DNA from: Candidatus Cloacimonadota bacterium
GTDB taxonomy: Bacteria; Cloacimonadota; Cloacimonadia; Cloacimonadales; TCS61
DNA: 5,529 nt
Assembly (NCBI GenBank): GCA_030596265.1
Contig: JAUVKM010000168.1
Coordinates: 1 to 5,529, forward strand
Reading direction: 5' to 3'
This document shows positions 4,885 to 5,529 of this stretch, in pieces. Below the pieces are notes generated by a model. It did no database searches, was not told the origin of the DNA, and worked only from the letters and a program-made list of their open reading frames with translations. Within the stretch, counting starts at the first letter, position 1. The number at the start of each line of letters is the position of its first letter. A program made the position numbers and the translations under genes.

Positions 4885-5529
4885 ATGAAATATAAATTAT
4901 TGTTTTTAGTACTTTTGGTTGTAATATCAACACAGTTATTTTCATGGGGAGGTTTGGGTCATGAAGTCATCACACGTCTTGCAATCGATGGACTTCCTGA
5001 TGAGATGGGTTTTATAAAAGAGAATAATGAATATATTTGTGACCATTCCACAGATCCCGATAAAAGAAAAAGTGATGATCCAACTGAAAGGAATAAACAC
5101 TTTATTGATGTTGATCGTTATGAAGAATTTAATATTGGCGAGATGATTATTGATAAAACCGAATTGATTGAAATCTATGGAGAAGATATTGTAGATAAAA
5201 TGGGTATCTTACCTTGGAATACGGTTGATGTTCTCAATAATCTGACCATTGCCATGAAAGAAAACAATAAAGATGAAATACTTTTCTTTGCTGCTGATCT
5301 GGCACATTATGTTGGAGATGCACATCAACCACAACATAATATTCTAAATTATAATGGAAAGCTGACCAACCAAAGAGGTATTCACGGAAGATATGAAATT
5401 GATTTGATCGATGCGAATCTTGAAGAGTTGGAAACGAATATTTCACCGATAGAAATTACTTATGTTAAAGAACCACTTCAATTCATATTTGATTATTGTA
5501 CGCAAGCAAATAGCTTTGCCGGTTTAATA
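4885..5529 (+). CDS. Exported zinc-dependent hydrolase, phospholipase C / S1-P1 nuclease-like; 3' end missing
   Basis: 215 codons are present and the frame runs off the window; relatives are roughly 300 residues or more, so about two thirds is visible. ATG at 4885 has AAGGAG 5 bases upstream. A signal peptide (1-20) should be cut before W21, which makes Trp the mature N-terminus, as in S1/P1 nucleases and bacterial phospholipase C, where its backbone binds zinc. Other ligand candidates: H26 (W-G-G-L-G-H), D57 or D59 (S-T-D-P-D-K-R), H72 (K-H-F-I-D-V-D), H141-x3-D145-x5-H151 (H-Y-V-G-D-A-H-Q-P-Q-H) and H167-x3-E171 (H-G-R-Y-E). Together these give the tri-zinc site of the superfamily. The HxxxE pair is as in phospholipase C, whereas P1 nuclease has HxxxD. 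The substrate (phospholipid, nucleic acid or other phosphoester) is not decided by the sequence. It acts outside the cytoplasm. Confidence 0.85.
   Translation, partial: MKYKLLFLVLLVVISTQLFSWGGLGHEVITRLAIDGLPDEMGFIKENNEYICDHSTDPDKRKSDDPTERNKHFIDVDRYEEFNIGEMIIDKTELIEIYGEDIVDKMGILPWNTVDVLNNLTIAMKENNKDEILFFAADLAHYVGDAHQPQHNILNYNGKLTNQRGIHGRYEIDLIDANLEELETNISPIEITYVKEPLQFIFDYCTQANSFAGLI

Noticed and set aside
5234..5446. Reverse-strand frame of 70 codons at the right end
   Set aside because: It lies fully inside the forward zinc-hydrolase gene, whose zinc-ligand motifs show that strand to be coding.
1182..5529. A four-gene defence operon
   Set aside because: Only the Abi_C-type gene looks like defence. 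The propeller and zinc-hydrolase genes have signal peptides and are separated by gaps of over 220 bases filled with repeats.

Overview
The window comes from an AT-rich bacterial genome, probably Gram-negative. It carries two signal-peptide proteins typical of secreted or periplasmic proteins in Bacteroidota, Cloacimonadota and related lineages: a calcium-loop propeller protein ending in an ASPIC/UnbV domain, and a zinc phospholipase C / S1-P1 nuclease-like enzyme. The intergenic spaces are rich in short hairpin repeats. A candidate phylum such as Cloacimonadota would fit, but this is an impression from gene content, not a proven placement.

Layout, all genes on the + strand. (1) 1-867: the 3' part of a membrane permease of the SO_0444-type Cu/Zn efflux family, fused to a C-terminal heavy-metal-associated (HMA) domain. 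(2) 868-1181: a 314-base gap with a C/G-rich hairpin that resembles a terminator or dispersed repeat, a cluster of related inverted and direct repeats, and a weak promoter candidate. (3) 1182-2135: a 317-residue protein with an N-terminal four-cysteine zinc ribbon, a middle part that looks like a winged helix, and a C-terminal abortive-infection (Abi_C-like, HEPN-like) domain with an R-x6-H motif. It is the AT-richest gene here and the best candidate for a defence function. (4) 2136-2383: an intergenic region with four hairpins. The last three have centres exactly 30 bases apart and share the same apical stem, while their outer stems differ with compensating changes. (5) 2384-4660: a 758-residue exported protein with a TPR-like N-terminal half, seven calcium-loop (FG-GAP/VCBS) repeats and a C-terminal ASPIC/UnbV domain. 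(6) 4661-4884: an intergenic region mostly filled by a MITE-like segment of about 154 bases with imperfect terminal inverted repeats. (7) 4885-5529, running off the end: an exported zinc hydrolase with nearly all the expected metal ligands.

The genes do not form an obvious single operon. Every junction is more than 220 bases long and filled with hairpins or repeats, so they look like separate transcription units in a repeat-rich, accessory-type neighbourhood. The two features most worth following up are the lone zinc-ribbon/Abi_C gene and the 30-base phased hairpin array just upstream of the propeller gene.
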